Source of the DNA: Welwitschia mirabilis
Lineage: Eukaryota > Gnetophyta > Gnetopsida > Welwitschiales
Reading direction: 5' to 3'
Assembly (NCBI GenBank): GCA_051453625.1
Contig: JBOZIK010000001.1
Coordinates: 226,370,080 to 226,399,816 of the forward strand
DNA length: 29,737 bases
The notes beneath the pieces were generated by a model, which was not told where the DNA came from, searched no databases, and worked only from the letters and a program-made list of their open reading frames with translations. This document shows, piece after piece, positions 9,881-20,648 of the stretch. Within the stretch, counting starts at the first letter, position 1. The number at the start of each line of letters is the position of its first letter. The translations under genes were made by a program, and so were the position numbers.

Positions 9881-10671
9881 AGTACCAACCTTTCTAAAGT
9901 AATTCTATGTCTATAAGATAATTTATTATGACCAAGTCTATTGCAAAAATGACATATAGAATTGTTTCTATTATTTTTATCATATTAAAAATAATAAGAG
10001 TAATTTTGAGCATAACCTTATTTTGTGATTTCTCCAAAAGAGTTGTTAACATTAGGAACTGAAGAAAATGTATTAGATAAATTAGGCACAAATGTAGATG
10101 AAAGTAAGTATCCAAAACCACTTTTATCGGTGATTTTTACTTTGATAGTTTTTCTTCCCATTTGCTTTTTCTTATAGAAAACTTTAAAATACTATTATGT
10201 AATTTACTAGTTTCATCTAATATACATTTACATTTCTCTTTTTTTTGTTCATGAGCTCTTGAATGTGGTTAACATCCTTTTCAAATCATGAAGTCCTATG
10301 TGCTACCTCCTTCTTTGCTAGAATTTTTATTCTCCTCTAGCTCTTCAATAGTTTCTTAAGAAGAAAATTTTATTTTAATATTTCTTTACTTCCTTTAAAG
10401 AGTTTTTTATATGCATCCATTAGATCCTTTTCTTATTAATGATAATTATTATCTTAAACTTCATTAATTTCTTTTACTTTAATGATGTCATTAGCGTCAA
10501 TATTAGAGAACCAATCACTCTATTCATCATTCTCTTCAACATCTTCATAACTTGGAACATTATTCAATTTTAATTTCTAAGGATTAGTTAAATTACAATT
10601 GAAACCATCATTTACCTTTGTGATATATGCAACATCATGATAGGTGAGTGTCATGAAAGATAATCTCTTAT
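9881..10671 (-). pseudogene. gag: Copia gag, C-terminal part: coiled coil and zinc knuckle
   Basis: This is the downstream half of the copia gag, minus strand. From the Athila junction it encodes an acidic piece (SYEDVEENDE), then charged coiled-coil-like sequence (DLMDAYKKLFKGSKEILK; EKCKCILDETSKLHNSILKF), then ITDKSGFGY at about 10134-10109, a motif found near the C-terminus of Sirevirus-type gags. A zinc knuckle follows at 9954-9913: CHFCNRLGHNKLSY, which keeps C, C, GH and spacing but has Tyr in place of the last Cys (one G-to-A type change). Several in-frame stops and frame changes are present. The knuckle would have bound the element RNA. With the last Cys lost, zinc binding is unlikely. 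The family call is moderately sure. Confidence 0.75.
10667..10671 (+). repeat. Target site duplication CTTAT (left)
   Basis: CTTAT directly precedes the Athila 5' LTR and recurs directly after the 3' LTR at 20644-20648. Five bases is the normal duplication length for LTR elements. Confidence 0.85.
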
Positions 10672-11966
10672 TGTTAACATGTAAATATTGACATTCTAAA
10701 GAATTTAAATGATCAAATTATCTTAATGAAAGACATTAGTATAATTTATTTTATTAAAAAAATGCATTCTATTGATTTTATAACATATGTATTCATCATT
10801 TACACATGACATTTTTAGGTTATTTATATCAACTTTAAGGATATACTCAAAGATAATGATTACCTGGGCTAAAATGATAGTTTCATCTTTCAGGTCACTT
10901 AGTATTAATGGTCTTTATGCATAAAACATTAAAAATATTACATTCTTAATTTGTTATAATAAATTAATCTAAATGTAATTATGGAATTAATCAAAATTTA
11001 CATCAAAGATAACTTGCATTCTTAACAACACGTGATAGTGATAATAGTAATACACAATAGTGACATGTGGAATTATTGAGTAGGATAATAGTGGAGACAT
11101 ATGATGATGATAGTGATTAGCAAAAGTAGTAGCATTTTGAAGCCAAGTGTTGATGTCATGATAATGATTAGTACCTATTAAAAAGATGACCAACATCCTA
11201 CCTAATGTCATCATTCTATAACTACACATCTAATGCTATAAGCCAAAGACTTATAACCATCTCCTACCCTCATCCTTAATTACAAAATGTCCTTTAGTCC
11301 TTTATTGTAACATCCTTCATTTTGGTAAAAGATTGAATTTTTGGAGTGTTAAGCCATAATGGTCTTTTAAGAACTTCTTTAAGTAGTGAGCGTATCTTAA
11401 AGGATAGATTATAAAGTTCTAATAGCCTTTCTCTTCTTCTATAAAACATAAAAGTTATTTGATTTTGACTTTAAGTTTTAATTCATTTTTACACGATGTA
11501 TTTACATTTGAATGAATTCCTTAATTACATATTTAAGTATTTATAATTTTATAGATTTTAAGTAATTAGAATTCTTACATTTTATTTTTATTGCAAGGTT
11601 ATAAAGTATCAAGTGATAATATAGTTCACTGATCTTCATAGGATGAAAGAGATCATGTTATCATGACCTAAGCCAATACACTTGATAGTTTAAAGTATAC
11701 TATAGGGAAAGCATATGATATCATTAGAGTAAATAATTATTGGTGAATAAGTTACTAAACATCTTAAGCTTTCTTTCTTTCATACTTTTTTAAAGTCAAA
11801 GCTTCAAAGCTACTTTTCTCAAATTTTACTTTTTTTTATAACTTTTAATCATAATCTAAAAGTAAGAAAGAGGTTGTATCTATGAAAACCTATCCTAGAT
11901 ATCCCTCTAAAAAGAACGATAATAAATGTAAACTTAGTTAAACTTAGTTCACGTAATAAACAAATA
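10672..11966 (+). repeat. 5' LTR of the Athila element
   Basis: It begins TGTTAACATGTAAATATTGAC and ends CAAATA, where the final TA is probably a decayed CA. It aligns along its whole length with 19358-20643, for example at GCTATAAGCCAAAGACTTATAACCA and at the CTTTTGGTAAA-like segment. The Athila PBS follows five bases later. Confidence 0.88.
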
Positions 11967-11971
11967 AATTT

Positions 11972-11990
11972 TGGTGCTATTGTTGAGGAT
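11972..11990 (+). other. Decayed tRNA-Asp primer binding site (Athila)
   Basis: It reads TGGTGCTATTGTTGAGGAT. Athila elements usually have TGGCGCCGTTGCCGGGGAT. The six differences are all C-to-T or G-to-A, and the three CpG dinucleotides of the usual sequence are all lost. Confidence 0.85.
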
Positions 11991-13090
11991 AATGACATGA
12001 TAGCTTCTCAAAAGGGAATTAACTTTTTTTTCTTGTAATATTTTTATTATTTTCTTAGTGGTGGAAACTAGTCCATTCTAGTAATATCCAAAGCAATACT
12101 TTTTTATTACTTTTATGTATCTATTTATGTTTGTCTTTTAGTGGTTGGTACTAGTTATTTTAGTGATACTCAAACTAGATTAGTTTGAGTTTTTTTCATT
12201 TTTTCTTATGCCAACTTGTTTTTGTATAGGTCTAATAATGTTTTGTAGGTCTGAACATAAGGGAAAAAATTAAAAATTTAACTTTCTTACATGGATCTTT
12301 GTCTTTGTAATTCATAGTTTAATTTTCTATTCTATGACTTCTCTATGTGAAACATAAGAAATATAAAAATTTTATTATTTCATTAAGATTTATTTTGTAT
12401 GTGCTTATGGTTTTTATTTTTGTGATGTTTTTCTATAATACTAGAACATGATTTACTTTGTGATAACTTTATGAACTACTATGAATTTTCCATAATTAAA
12501 AGTCATAACTAGACTGGTAGTACTACCTTTCTTGATTAGTGCCATTAGCATTCCTACATAGGAGATCCTAAAAACTTTATCAAAACCTTTCACAAAACCT
12601 AAAAACTCTTTTGTTTTATAGGATCTATGAAACACCATCATGAAACTTGTCTAAAGCCTATTTTTAACTTTGCATGCCTTGGATATATGAAAAATCAAGT
12701 ATTTCACTCAGAAATTCTTTAAACAATATAAATCCCTTTTCTGATTCAAGAAATTCTTTAAACATTGTGATGACATCTAAAGGGAACATGCTTTATTTGA
12801 TTAAGAAGATCCAAATAATACTCAAAAAGAAACCTTTTTATCTTAACAAAAAAAAAAATTAAATAATCCACTCAAGTTTTGATTTTTTCTTAAGGAAACA
12901 TCATATAACCAAGTACTAATCAATCACTTAACTATCTATTACCTTGCTTAAGAGGCATCCAAATGACAAGCTACTATAGCTAACACTAATCAACCTAGAT
13001 AAACTCTTCATAATTACCTTTAATCATAATACTTAGGAATATTTTTTATTTAAATATAACTAGCCACAAACCAAAGGTTACGATTCAAGG
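11991..13090 (+). other. Athila leader between PBS and gag
   Basis: About 1.1 kb with no convincing coding sequence. A short direct repeat, AGAAATTCTTTAAACA, occurs at about 12709 and 12749. Open stretches at 12453-12641 (minus) and 12674-12862 (plus) show no family motif. Long leaders are normal in this lineage. Confidence 0.6.
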
Positions 13091-13560
13091 CTTTTACCAT
13101 CCAATTTTTGCCTCACTTACATGGACTAAAATCCAAGGATCCATACCTTCACCTTAAGGAATTTCAATGCATTTTATCAATTGTTTCCCAATATCCAAAT
13201 ACATTTAACATCCTCAATCTTACTCCTTTTCATTTTTCTTGAAAGAGATGATAAAATCTTATCACTACACACTAAAATCCTTGTCTATTAGATCTTGGTC
13301 CAACATTAATAAGGCCTTAATTTCAAAATTCTTTCCAAACCATAAAATAAATTTCTTGAGAAAAGAAATAATGAACTGCCAATACGAAGATCATAAAACA
13401 TTTGTCAAATTTTTAGAAAAATACAAGAACTTATTACAAAACTTTTCTTAATACTAATTTAAGCCAAGAAGAGAAATACATTTATTTTATGATGGTTATT
13501 CACAAATAACAAATAATTAGTTGAGATGATAAGTATGAAAAATTCCCTTAGCTTACCCTT
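13090..13560 (+). pseudogene. gag: Athila gag core (Retrotrans_gag), broken
   Basis: The 13239-13451 frame carries the diagnostic block of the capsid: a SIRSWSNINKALISKFFPNH segment followed by KINFLRKEIMN, QYEDHKTFVKFLEKYKNLL. In the family this corresponds to the SW..L...FL.KFFP helix and the later ERFK.LL segment. A FFLKEMIKS piece just upstream matches the usual F.L...AK.W helix in which the W is replaced. After 13451 a stop follows, but similarity continues briefly (HLFYDGYSQ, compared with the usual F.DGL). The N-terminus is not readable and no start can be chosen. Capsid protein would have packaged the element RNA. It is a pseudogene. Confidence 0.8.
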
Positions 13561-14730
13561 ATACAAATTTTGAGAATTTTTTTAAAATAATAACTAAGAG
13601 TTCCAAAACCTAGAAGAAACCTAATGAACCACCTAGATCACATCATCCTATTAGATTCATAAGTGCATTTAAAGTTTCTAAAATCTTTGAAGTTAATAAT
13701 ACGATAAATGAATTTATAAGAAGAGTAAAATCTCTAACCACCTCACACTTACCTTTACTCACTAAACCTAAATACTTAATCTACAATATAGATATCCATG
13801 AAATAGTTGAGTATATCTCCATTTCCTCATTTCAAAACACAGTAATCAAGTAAGTTAATGTGATAGGGTAATAGTGGAAAAATTAAAAAAATAACCCTTA
13901 TTCAAACACATACATTCCTAAATGGAGGAATTACCCCAACTTTTCTTGAAAGTTGAATAATCAACTTAACCAACTAAGAAATTCATTTCCTTCATCATCC
14001 TCTTACCTCTTTCCAGTCAATTACCAAAATCATCCATGCCATTTCAGGAACTAGTAAGTAAATTCATGGAGAAATAAGTTTAAATTAATCATAATCATTA
14101 ATTAATCCTTAAGTAGAATTTATCTTTATTAATTAACCTTAAATAGAATACTCAGTCAATAACTATACTCCTCCAAAAGCTCTAGTAAACTCAAATCCAA
14201 ATTCTCTTTATCCTGAACAAAAAGGAAATGGATAAACTTACCATAAGCTCTTAAACAAAGTAGAATATAATTAAGTTTATAAAAGGGATAGAATCCACAC
14301 ATAGAAGAAAGTAAATCTATTCATCATAGGAGTGAGAACGAATTAGAAAATACACTTGTGTAAAATAAGACCAATAAAAAACCAATCCCCATAGAGAAAA
14401 AGAAGAAGAATAAAACCAATGAGGAATCTTTATTCATATACAAAGAGTCCTATCTTTTCCCCAATAACTTAAAAAGATAATGCCATGAAAATAAAAAAAA
14501 TAGAGGCTTTCGAAATTTTCAAGGAAATTAAGATAAACATCCCTCTCCTAAAAGCCATCACTTAAGTACCTTCAATGCAAAATTCATTAAAGACATGTGC
14601 ACTATGAAAATATGCATGAATGTAAAACGCAAAGCCTTCTTAGTATAGGAAAAAAATGAAATCCTTTAGAATCAATTTTCAACTAAGTATAAAAACCATG
14701 AATTCCTTACAATCACAACTACCATAATAA
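13561..14730 (+). pseudogene. Athila gag-protease linker region, badly broken
   Basis: Most of this stretch has stops every 10-30 codons. Near 14500-14565 the frame EAFEIFKEIKINIPLLKAIT is readable. It corresponds to the conserved INIP block that lies before the protease in Athila polyproteins. Polar, Lys/Asn-rich sequence fills 14340-14480. No CCHC zinc knuckle could be recognised. It links gag and protease in the right order and at about the right distance. Confidence 0.6.
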
Positions 14731-15180
14731 ATATGTGATTCAACCAAGCCCTATTAGACTTAGGAGCTAGTGTAAACTTATTTTCCTATGGAACCTATAA
14801 AAAATTAGGTTTAGAAAGGTTAAAGTTACAAAACTTCAACTCCAACTAGTTGATAATTCTATAAAAATCTCATTAGGTATTGTAGAGGACATCATTATTA
14901 GAGTTAATAGCTATTACATCTCAATGGATTTTGTACTTTTAAACATGGAAAGTACAACAAATTAATTAGTGTTTATCATCTTAGGAAGGCCCTTCCTAGT
15001 AACTTTAAATGCCTTGATGAATTATAGGAATGGATTAATGAAAATCTTCTTTAGTAATATGCCAATAGAATTGAATGTTTTAGATGCCATGAAATTGACA
15101 TCTAACAATGAAGAAGTAGAACATTTGAATAGGATAGAAATCCTCTTAGAAGACCAAGAATCATCCACTCACTTTTCATG
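14730..15180 (+). pseudogene. Athila aspartic protease, broken
   Basis: The active-site loop ALLDLGASVNLFSYGTYKKL is at about 14742-14800, with the catalytic Asp codon at 14757-14759. After a frame change come GIVEDIIIRVNSYYISMDFV (about 14880-14940) and, in the open stretch 14969-15181, IILGRPFLVTLNALM, the conserved ILGRPFL flap/C-terminal motif. D-L/S-G-A and ILGRPFL at this spacing define the retropepsin of this lineage, which cuts the polyprotein. The catalytic Asp is kept, but at least two stops or shifts split the domain. Confidence 0.85.
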
Positions 15181-15235
15181 AAATAATGACTTAAACTCTT
15201 CTAAAAAATCATGCCCTATTACTAAATATGAAACC

Positions 15236-16385
15236 TCTTTCAAACTTAATCCTCTACCACATAACCTTAAATATGCTTTCTAAGGAGAAATTTTCACCTT
15301 TTTAATAGTAGTGAATTCTCCCTTAACATCATCCTAAGAAAGTAAGTTGCTGAATATCTAAAGAAATCATAATCAAGTAAAAGGATGAACTCCTTTATAT
15401 ATTAAGGGTATTTATCCTAGCATCTTCATATATAACATTTACTTAGAGAAGAATAAAAGGCCATCTATAGAAGCCCAAAGAAGGATAAATCCAACTCTAA
15501 AGGAAGTGGTAAAAAATGAATTAATTAAACTCTTATAAAATGGAATTATCTACTCCATCTCAGACAATAAATGAGTAAGCCTGACTCTAACACAAACTAT
15601 AGTAAATAGATTCAAAATTTCCCTATTCTCAAATAAACATAATGAACTCATTTCCATCAGATCCATAATCAAATAAATAGTATTTTTAGATTATAGAAAA
15701 TTAAACACCATCTCTAGAAAAGATTAGTTCTCACTTCCATTCTCTAATCAAATCCTAGACAAACATGTGGGATATCCTTTTTACTACTTTTTGGATGGGT
15801 ATTTAGGATATGATCTAATATAATTCACCTATGAAACCAATGTAAAACCATCTTCACATGCTGTTATGGAATATTTTTTAAAAAAATAATGCTTTTTAGA
15901 TTACATAATACATCCACCATGTTTTAACATTACATGATTAAAATATTTTCTAATTTGTTAGACTCATGTGTTAAAATATTTATGGATGAATTCTCTATCT
16001 ATGGAGCCTTATTCAATCATTATCTATATAAACAAGAGTTTTTCCTTATGTAATTTGTAAAAAATACATTTTTCTTAATTGAAAAAATGTCATTTTATAA
16101 TAATAAAGGTATAGTATTAGGATACATTATCTTCTGTATAGAAATTCAAGTACATCCAAAAAAACGTTTTTTTTAATCACAAATCTAGTAATGTTACAAA
16201 ACCAAAAAGACATTAAATCCTTTCTAAAACACGTGAGATATTATATGATATGCATTAAGGATTTTAGCAAAATCTCTAAACTATTATATAATATCTTAAG
16301 GAAAAATACCTCTTTCAATTGGACCTTTAAGTGTCAAAAACAACTTAAGAAAAAACTCACTTCCACTTTTATCATTTAATCATCC
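15236..16385 (+). pseudogene. Athila reverse transcriptase, broken
   Basis: Recognisable blocks in order are: LNPLPHNLKYAF (15244 on), the linker between protease and RT; EAQRRINPTLKEVVKNELIK (about 15468 on) and NGIIYSISDNKWVS, the RT N-terminus; LDYRKLN (about 15686-15706); FLDGYLGY (about 15788-15811), which holds the first catalytic Asp; FMDEFSIYG (about 15978-16004) in place of the usual FMDDFS, so the second Asp of the catalytic pair is Glu; LGYIIF (LGH block) near 16115; and the thumb/connection segment IKDFSKISKLLYNILRK in 16191-16379. Many stops and shifts separate them. It would have copied RNA to DNA. Family identification is very sure. Confidence 0.9.
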
Positions 16386-16389
16386 AAAT

Positions 16390-16760
16390 AAAAGTCACCT
16401 TTTGAAATTATGTATGATGCTAGTGATTATGTAGTTGGAGGTATGATAGGATAAAGGATAGATAAAATACCAATCATAATCTATTACACTAGTAAAATAC
16501 TAAACAAACCCAACTAAACTACATCACGATGGATATAGAGTTGTTTGTTATAGTCTTTACCTTAGAGAAGTTTAGGTAATATTTATTAGGATTTATGGTG
16601 ATTATCTACATAGATTACATAGCCATTAGATATCATTTTATTAAAAAGGATTCAAAACCAAGATTAATTAGATGGATTCTCCTTCTATGCAAGTTTGAAT
16701 TAGAGATTAAGAATAAAAAGGATTTTGAAAATGTATTTGTGGATCATCTTTTATGAATAA
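16390..16760 (+). pseudogene. Athila RNase H domain, broken
   Basis: It starts with PFEIMYDASDYVVGGMIG (about 16399-16452), with the first catalytic Asp in DAS. IIIYYTSKILN (about 16474-16506) follows, then a damaged stretch where the usual TTEKELLAVV lies. It ends with KKDSKPRLIRWILLLCKFEL and FENVFVDHLL (16638-16757), the conserved end of the domain where the last Asp (VDHL) sits. It removes the RNA strand during reverse transcription. It directly follows RT, as in all Ty3/gypsy elements. Confidence 0.88.
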
Positions 16761-16899
16761 CTTAAGAAAATCCACAAACATTCCTTTCTATTAATGGCAC
16801 CTTCTCTTAAACAACTCTTCTCAATTTAAGAAATTCCTTGGTTTGGTAACATTATAAACTACTTAGTTTGTAAGGAGATTTCTTTTCACTAGATCCTTA

Positions 16900-17830
16900 A
16901 TGATAAAAATAGGTTTTAAGACAAGATAAATACTTCTTTTAGAAGAGTCCATATCTATTCACGCATTGTCCAAACCAAGTCATTCATAAATGTATGCCCT
17001 AATCTAAAATACATGATATCCTTGAGCATTATTATTTTGTAGCATGTAAGGGCCATTATTTGTCCATAAAACTACTATACAAGTCCTTCAACCTAGCATA
17101 TATTGGCTATCTATTTTTAAATATTCCTATCTTTATTACAAATCTTATAACAATTTTTAAAAACTAGGAATTTTTTCATGAAAGTAGATGATGCCTCTAA
17201 ATTCCATTCTCGCTATTAAACCCTTTGATATTTGAAAATTAATTTTTAGGGTTTATACCCATCCTTAAACAAATATTAGCATATTATCATCTATTTTAAT
17301 TAAATACTAAATGGATAGAAGCATGCACATGTTAATCGAATAATGCCCAAATGGTGGTAAAATTTTTTAATAAAAACATCTTAACATGATTTGCTTCCCA
17401 TGAGATTTGATTAGTGATAAAGGAATACACTTTTACAAGAGAATATTTAATAATATTCTTGCTAAATATGGGGTTACTCATACATTTAAAACATCCTATC
17501 ACCCCTAAACTAGTAGTCAAGTTGAGGTTACTAATAGGAAAATTAAGAAGATTTTGCATAATGTAGTAAACTCAACAAGAAAAGATTGGTCTTTTAAGCT
17601 TAATGATGTTTTATGGGCCAATTGCATAGATTTAAAAACACCCTTAAGAATGTCCCTATTTATCTTATCTTATATAAAAGCTTGTCATATACCCATAATA
17701 CTTAAATACAACGCATAGTAGGTAATTAAAAACATGAATTTATATTCGGAGGTAGTAAGGAAAAAAAGGGTCATACCACTTTATGAACTAGATGAAATCA
17801 AGAATGATACCTTAAAAATATAAAGATGAA
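16900..17830 (+). pseudogene. Athila integrase catalytic core, broken
   Basis: The N-terminal HHCC zinc part and the first catalytic Asp cannot be read with certainty (16900-17320). From 17336 the match is good: NNAQMVVKFF, then SDKGIHFY with the second catalytic Asp codon at 17416-17418, AKYGVTHTFKTSYHP, a stop, and SSQVEVTNRKIKKIL with the catalytic Glu codon at 17524-17526. The spacing is 35 residues, the canonical DX35E. NSTRKDWSFKLNDVLWA and KACHIP (about 17567-17690) and LYELDEIKN (about 17780-17810) continue the family pattern. Integrase would have inserted the cDNA. This is the least broken stretch of the pol gene. Confidence 0.88.
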
Positions 17831-17869
17831 AAAAGAAAGGATGAATAATTTCACAATTAAAACATCCTT

Positions 17870-18130
17870 AGAAATATATTCTAGAAATGGAAATTAGTTT
17901 TTCTCTACAACTCATGATTACATCTATTCCTGAGAAACCTAATCACTGAGTGGAACGGTGCATTTTTAATTAAAAAGGTTTTGCCTAATAGAGTATTTCT
18001 TATTAAAAATATCTTAAAATTATTAGTAAATTAGGCTCAATGGACATTGCCTTAAACATTAGCATCCACCTATTCTAATGACTTATGAACCCAGGTTAAT
18101 GGACTTTAACTAAAAATCAATAATAAGCAA
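17870..18130 (+). pseudogene. Athila integrase C-terminal domain, broken
   Basis: KWKLVFLYNS and NLITEWNGAFLIKKVLP (about 17887-17990) match the usual VLL.NSRL.LFPGKL.S.W.GPF segment at the end of Athila pol. QVNGL followed by LKI near 18090-18120 fits the final KVNG.RLK tail. This marks the end of pol. Confidence 0.65.
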
Positions 18131-19357
18131 TTTCATTATCACTTAAGTAATAATTTTGATTAAGTCCACCTATGGATTTTTAAGAAATAGTTATGCTTAT
18201 CTTGAGTGTGAATATTAAAAATGAATTTTGTTAAGGTCTTTAATTTTAATAAAACTTGGTTGAAAATATGGGATCTACCTTTATATATGTTTCTTAAGTC
18301 TAAAGCTTTTGATGAAAATAAGATTTCTTTTTTTTTTTTTTGATTAGGCTCATAAGGAAATGATCCATATAATGTGCTTTAAAAAAATGAATATGAGAAG
18401 ATGAACACAAGAAAAATAATACATATCTTCTCTAAGTGCATGTCTAATTAATTAATTAGATTTAGTTAACTGCATTAAGGCTATGTATGCCCACTTGTAA
18501 TGTTGCTCTAACAATCTAATTATAACATAATTAAATACATTAGTACTATAAATGTTCACTAGTAATGAAATGCTAAGTTGTTTATAAAACAACATGCTTA
18601 ACTCTATTGGAAGAAGATGTCATAATAATAGATGCTCAATGTGATTCAAATGCTTAAACTAAGAACATTTATGCTAGGAGAAACAAAAAATAAAGGAAAT
18701 AAAAATATGAGAATCGAAGGATTTTTATGATTTGTTGTCTTCAATGATTTGTGGATTCATATAAGTTACTCAATTAATACTATGCTTATTGATATCAAGA
18801 TCCACTTAAAAAATACAAAAGCATTATAAGGGCCATTAATTTAGATAGGTTTTCTTATTTATTCATTAGTTTTATGGTTCAGTTATTTGATGCATTCTTA
18901 TTTTCCATATCCATCACACATTTCACCTACCTCTATTTCATAAGAAATAAATCATAAGGCATTAATCATTTTTATGGATTGGTCTTCCACTTAGCATTTG
19001 ATAAAATGATCATTTTACATTTAGTTAGTTTCTCGCTTTCATAGTTTAGTTTCATCATTTTGCATGACTTAAAAGTAATCATCAAAATCTTTCTAAATTT
19101 ATGTTCTCAAAATAATTTTAACTCTTTTAATCATATACTTTTAAGGAAAAAGATTTTTTTTTGGTTGGTAATAAAGCATCCATTATTTTTTACAATGTTT
19201 TTAATTTTAATGCCTTAATTGTGGAAAATTAGTTATAAATTTTCCCAAAGTTATATTATTTTCACACTTAAATACTTTGACTTAGATAATTTTTCCATGA
19301 TTAGAGATTTTATTATCAATATTCCACTAAGGGACTAGTAAAATTATTATTAATGGA
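18131..19357 (+). other. Athila 3' non-coding region
   Basis: About 1.2 kb with no readable env-like frame, although some Athila elements carry one here. A run of T lies at about 18328-18341. No clear polypurine tract is left next to the 3' LTR; AAGGGAC at 19329 is the closest purine run and lies 20-30 bases away. Confidence 0.6.
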
Positions 19358-20643
19358 TGTGTAACATGTAAAACTTGACATTAATGACTAAATTATATTA
19401 ATAAAAGATATTATATAATTTATTTTATCATAAAAACATGTCTTTTATTGATTTTATATAACAAATATGGATTTACCATGTACACATGAAATTTTCACTT
19501 TATTAAAGAACATGATTAAAGATGATGATCATCTAGGATAAAATGTTGATGCCATCATTCAGGTTACTTGGCACCACTAGTCCTTTTGCATAAAAGACTA
19601 GAAATCTTATGTTCCTAACTTATCATAAGAAATTAATTCAAATAGAATTATGGACTTAATCCAATTCCACATCAAAAGTAACTTTCATTCTTGATAACAA
19701 ATGACTGTATTAATAGTAAAACATGATAGCAACATGTGGCATTATTGAATAGGATAACAATGGAAACATATGATAATAATAGTGGTTAGTAGAAGAGACA
19801 TCATTCAGAATCCAAATGATGGCCTTATTATAATGATATCTACCTAATGAAAAAAATGATAAATATCTTATCTAATGTTATCATTATGTAACCACTTACT
19901 TAACGCTATAAGCCAAAGGCTTCTAACCACCCCCGACTTCCAACTTTACTGATATCCTTGAGTTATTCATTGTAGCATCCTTCCTTTTGGTAAAGTATTA
20001 AACATTTAAAGTATCAAGCTACAATGGCCTTCTAAGAACTTCTTTGAAAAGTGAACTTGCATTCAAGTACAACTTGAGCAATTCTACTAACATCTCTTTT
20101 CTTCTAATGTAATGTGTTTTCCTTAATGCATAAAAGCTATTTTCCTTTTTAATTTCAAGTTGTAAGTCATTTTGACTTAGAATACTTAGGTGATAACTTA
20201 ATTATCATGTTTTATTTTCATTTGAGTGAATCCCTTAATCACGTAGTTTAAGTCTACTTCCATTTTTATTTTAAGGATGTGAAGGATCAAGTAACAATTG
20301 AGTTTACTAATATTCACATGGTAAATGAGATTATGCCATCATAACTTAAGCCAATACATTTGATAGTCTGAATCATATTATAGGAAAAGCATAGAATATC
20401 ATTAGAGTAAAAGATTTTTAGTGAACAAGTTGGTAAACACTTGAAGCTTACTTACTTACTTATTTTTCTAAAGTTAAAGTTTCAAAGCTACTTCTCTCAA
20501 ATATCCTATTTTTTCTTTCTTTTAATTATAACATGTAAGTAAGAAAGAGGATGTAACTCTAAAAACCTACCTTGGTTACCCCTATGAAAAAAATGATATT
20601 ATTGTAAACTTATTTAAATTTAGTTCATTATATTAATCAAATA
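19358..20643 (+). repeat. 3' LTR of the Athila element
   Basis: It begins TGTGTAACATGTAAAACTTGAC and ends AATCAAATA. It is homologous to 10672-11966 over the full length, with many transitions. CTTAT follows immediately. Confidence 0.88.
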
Positions 20644-20648
20644 CTTAT
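20644..20648 (+). repeat. Target site duplication CTTAT (right)
   Basis: It is identical to 10667-10671. Collapsing one copy keeps the copia gag reading frame across the site. Confidence 0.85.

Larger units (their letters stand above)
10672..20643 (+). mobile_element. Athila-type Ty3/gypsy retrotransposon, full length but decayed
   Basis: This is a 9.97-kb element with two LTRs (10672-11966; 19358-20643), a tRNA-Asp-type PBS, gag, protease, RT, RNase H and integrase in the gypsy order, and a CTTAT target duplication. The PBS, the gag-protease spacer sequence and the DLGASVN protease are Athila-type. The two LTRs differ at roughly a quarter of positions by eye over one aligned 53-bp block, mostly by transitions, so the insertion is old. 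No env-like frame survives between pol and the 3' LTR. Dozens of stops make every protein non-functional. It inserted into the gag of the minus-strand copia element. Confidence 0.9.

Noticed and set aside
10987-11229. 80-codon minus ORF as a gene
   Set aside because: It is antisense within the Athila 5' LTR; the matching part of the 3' LTR is broken.
18131-19357. env-like ORF of Athila
   Set aside because: I looked for it in all plus frames; stops are dense and no transmembrane or start-anchored frame remains.
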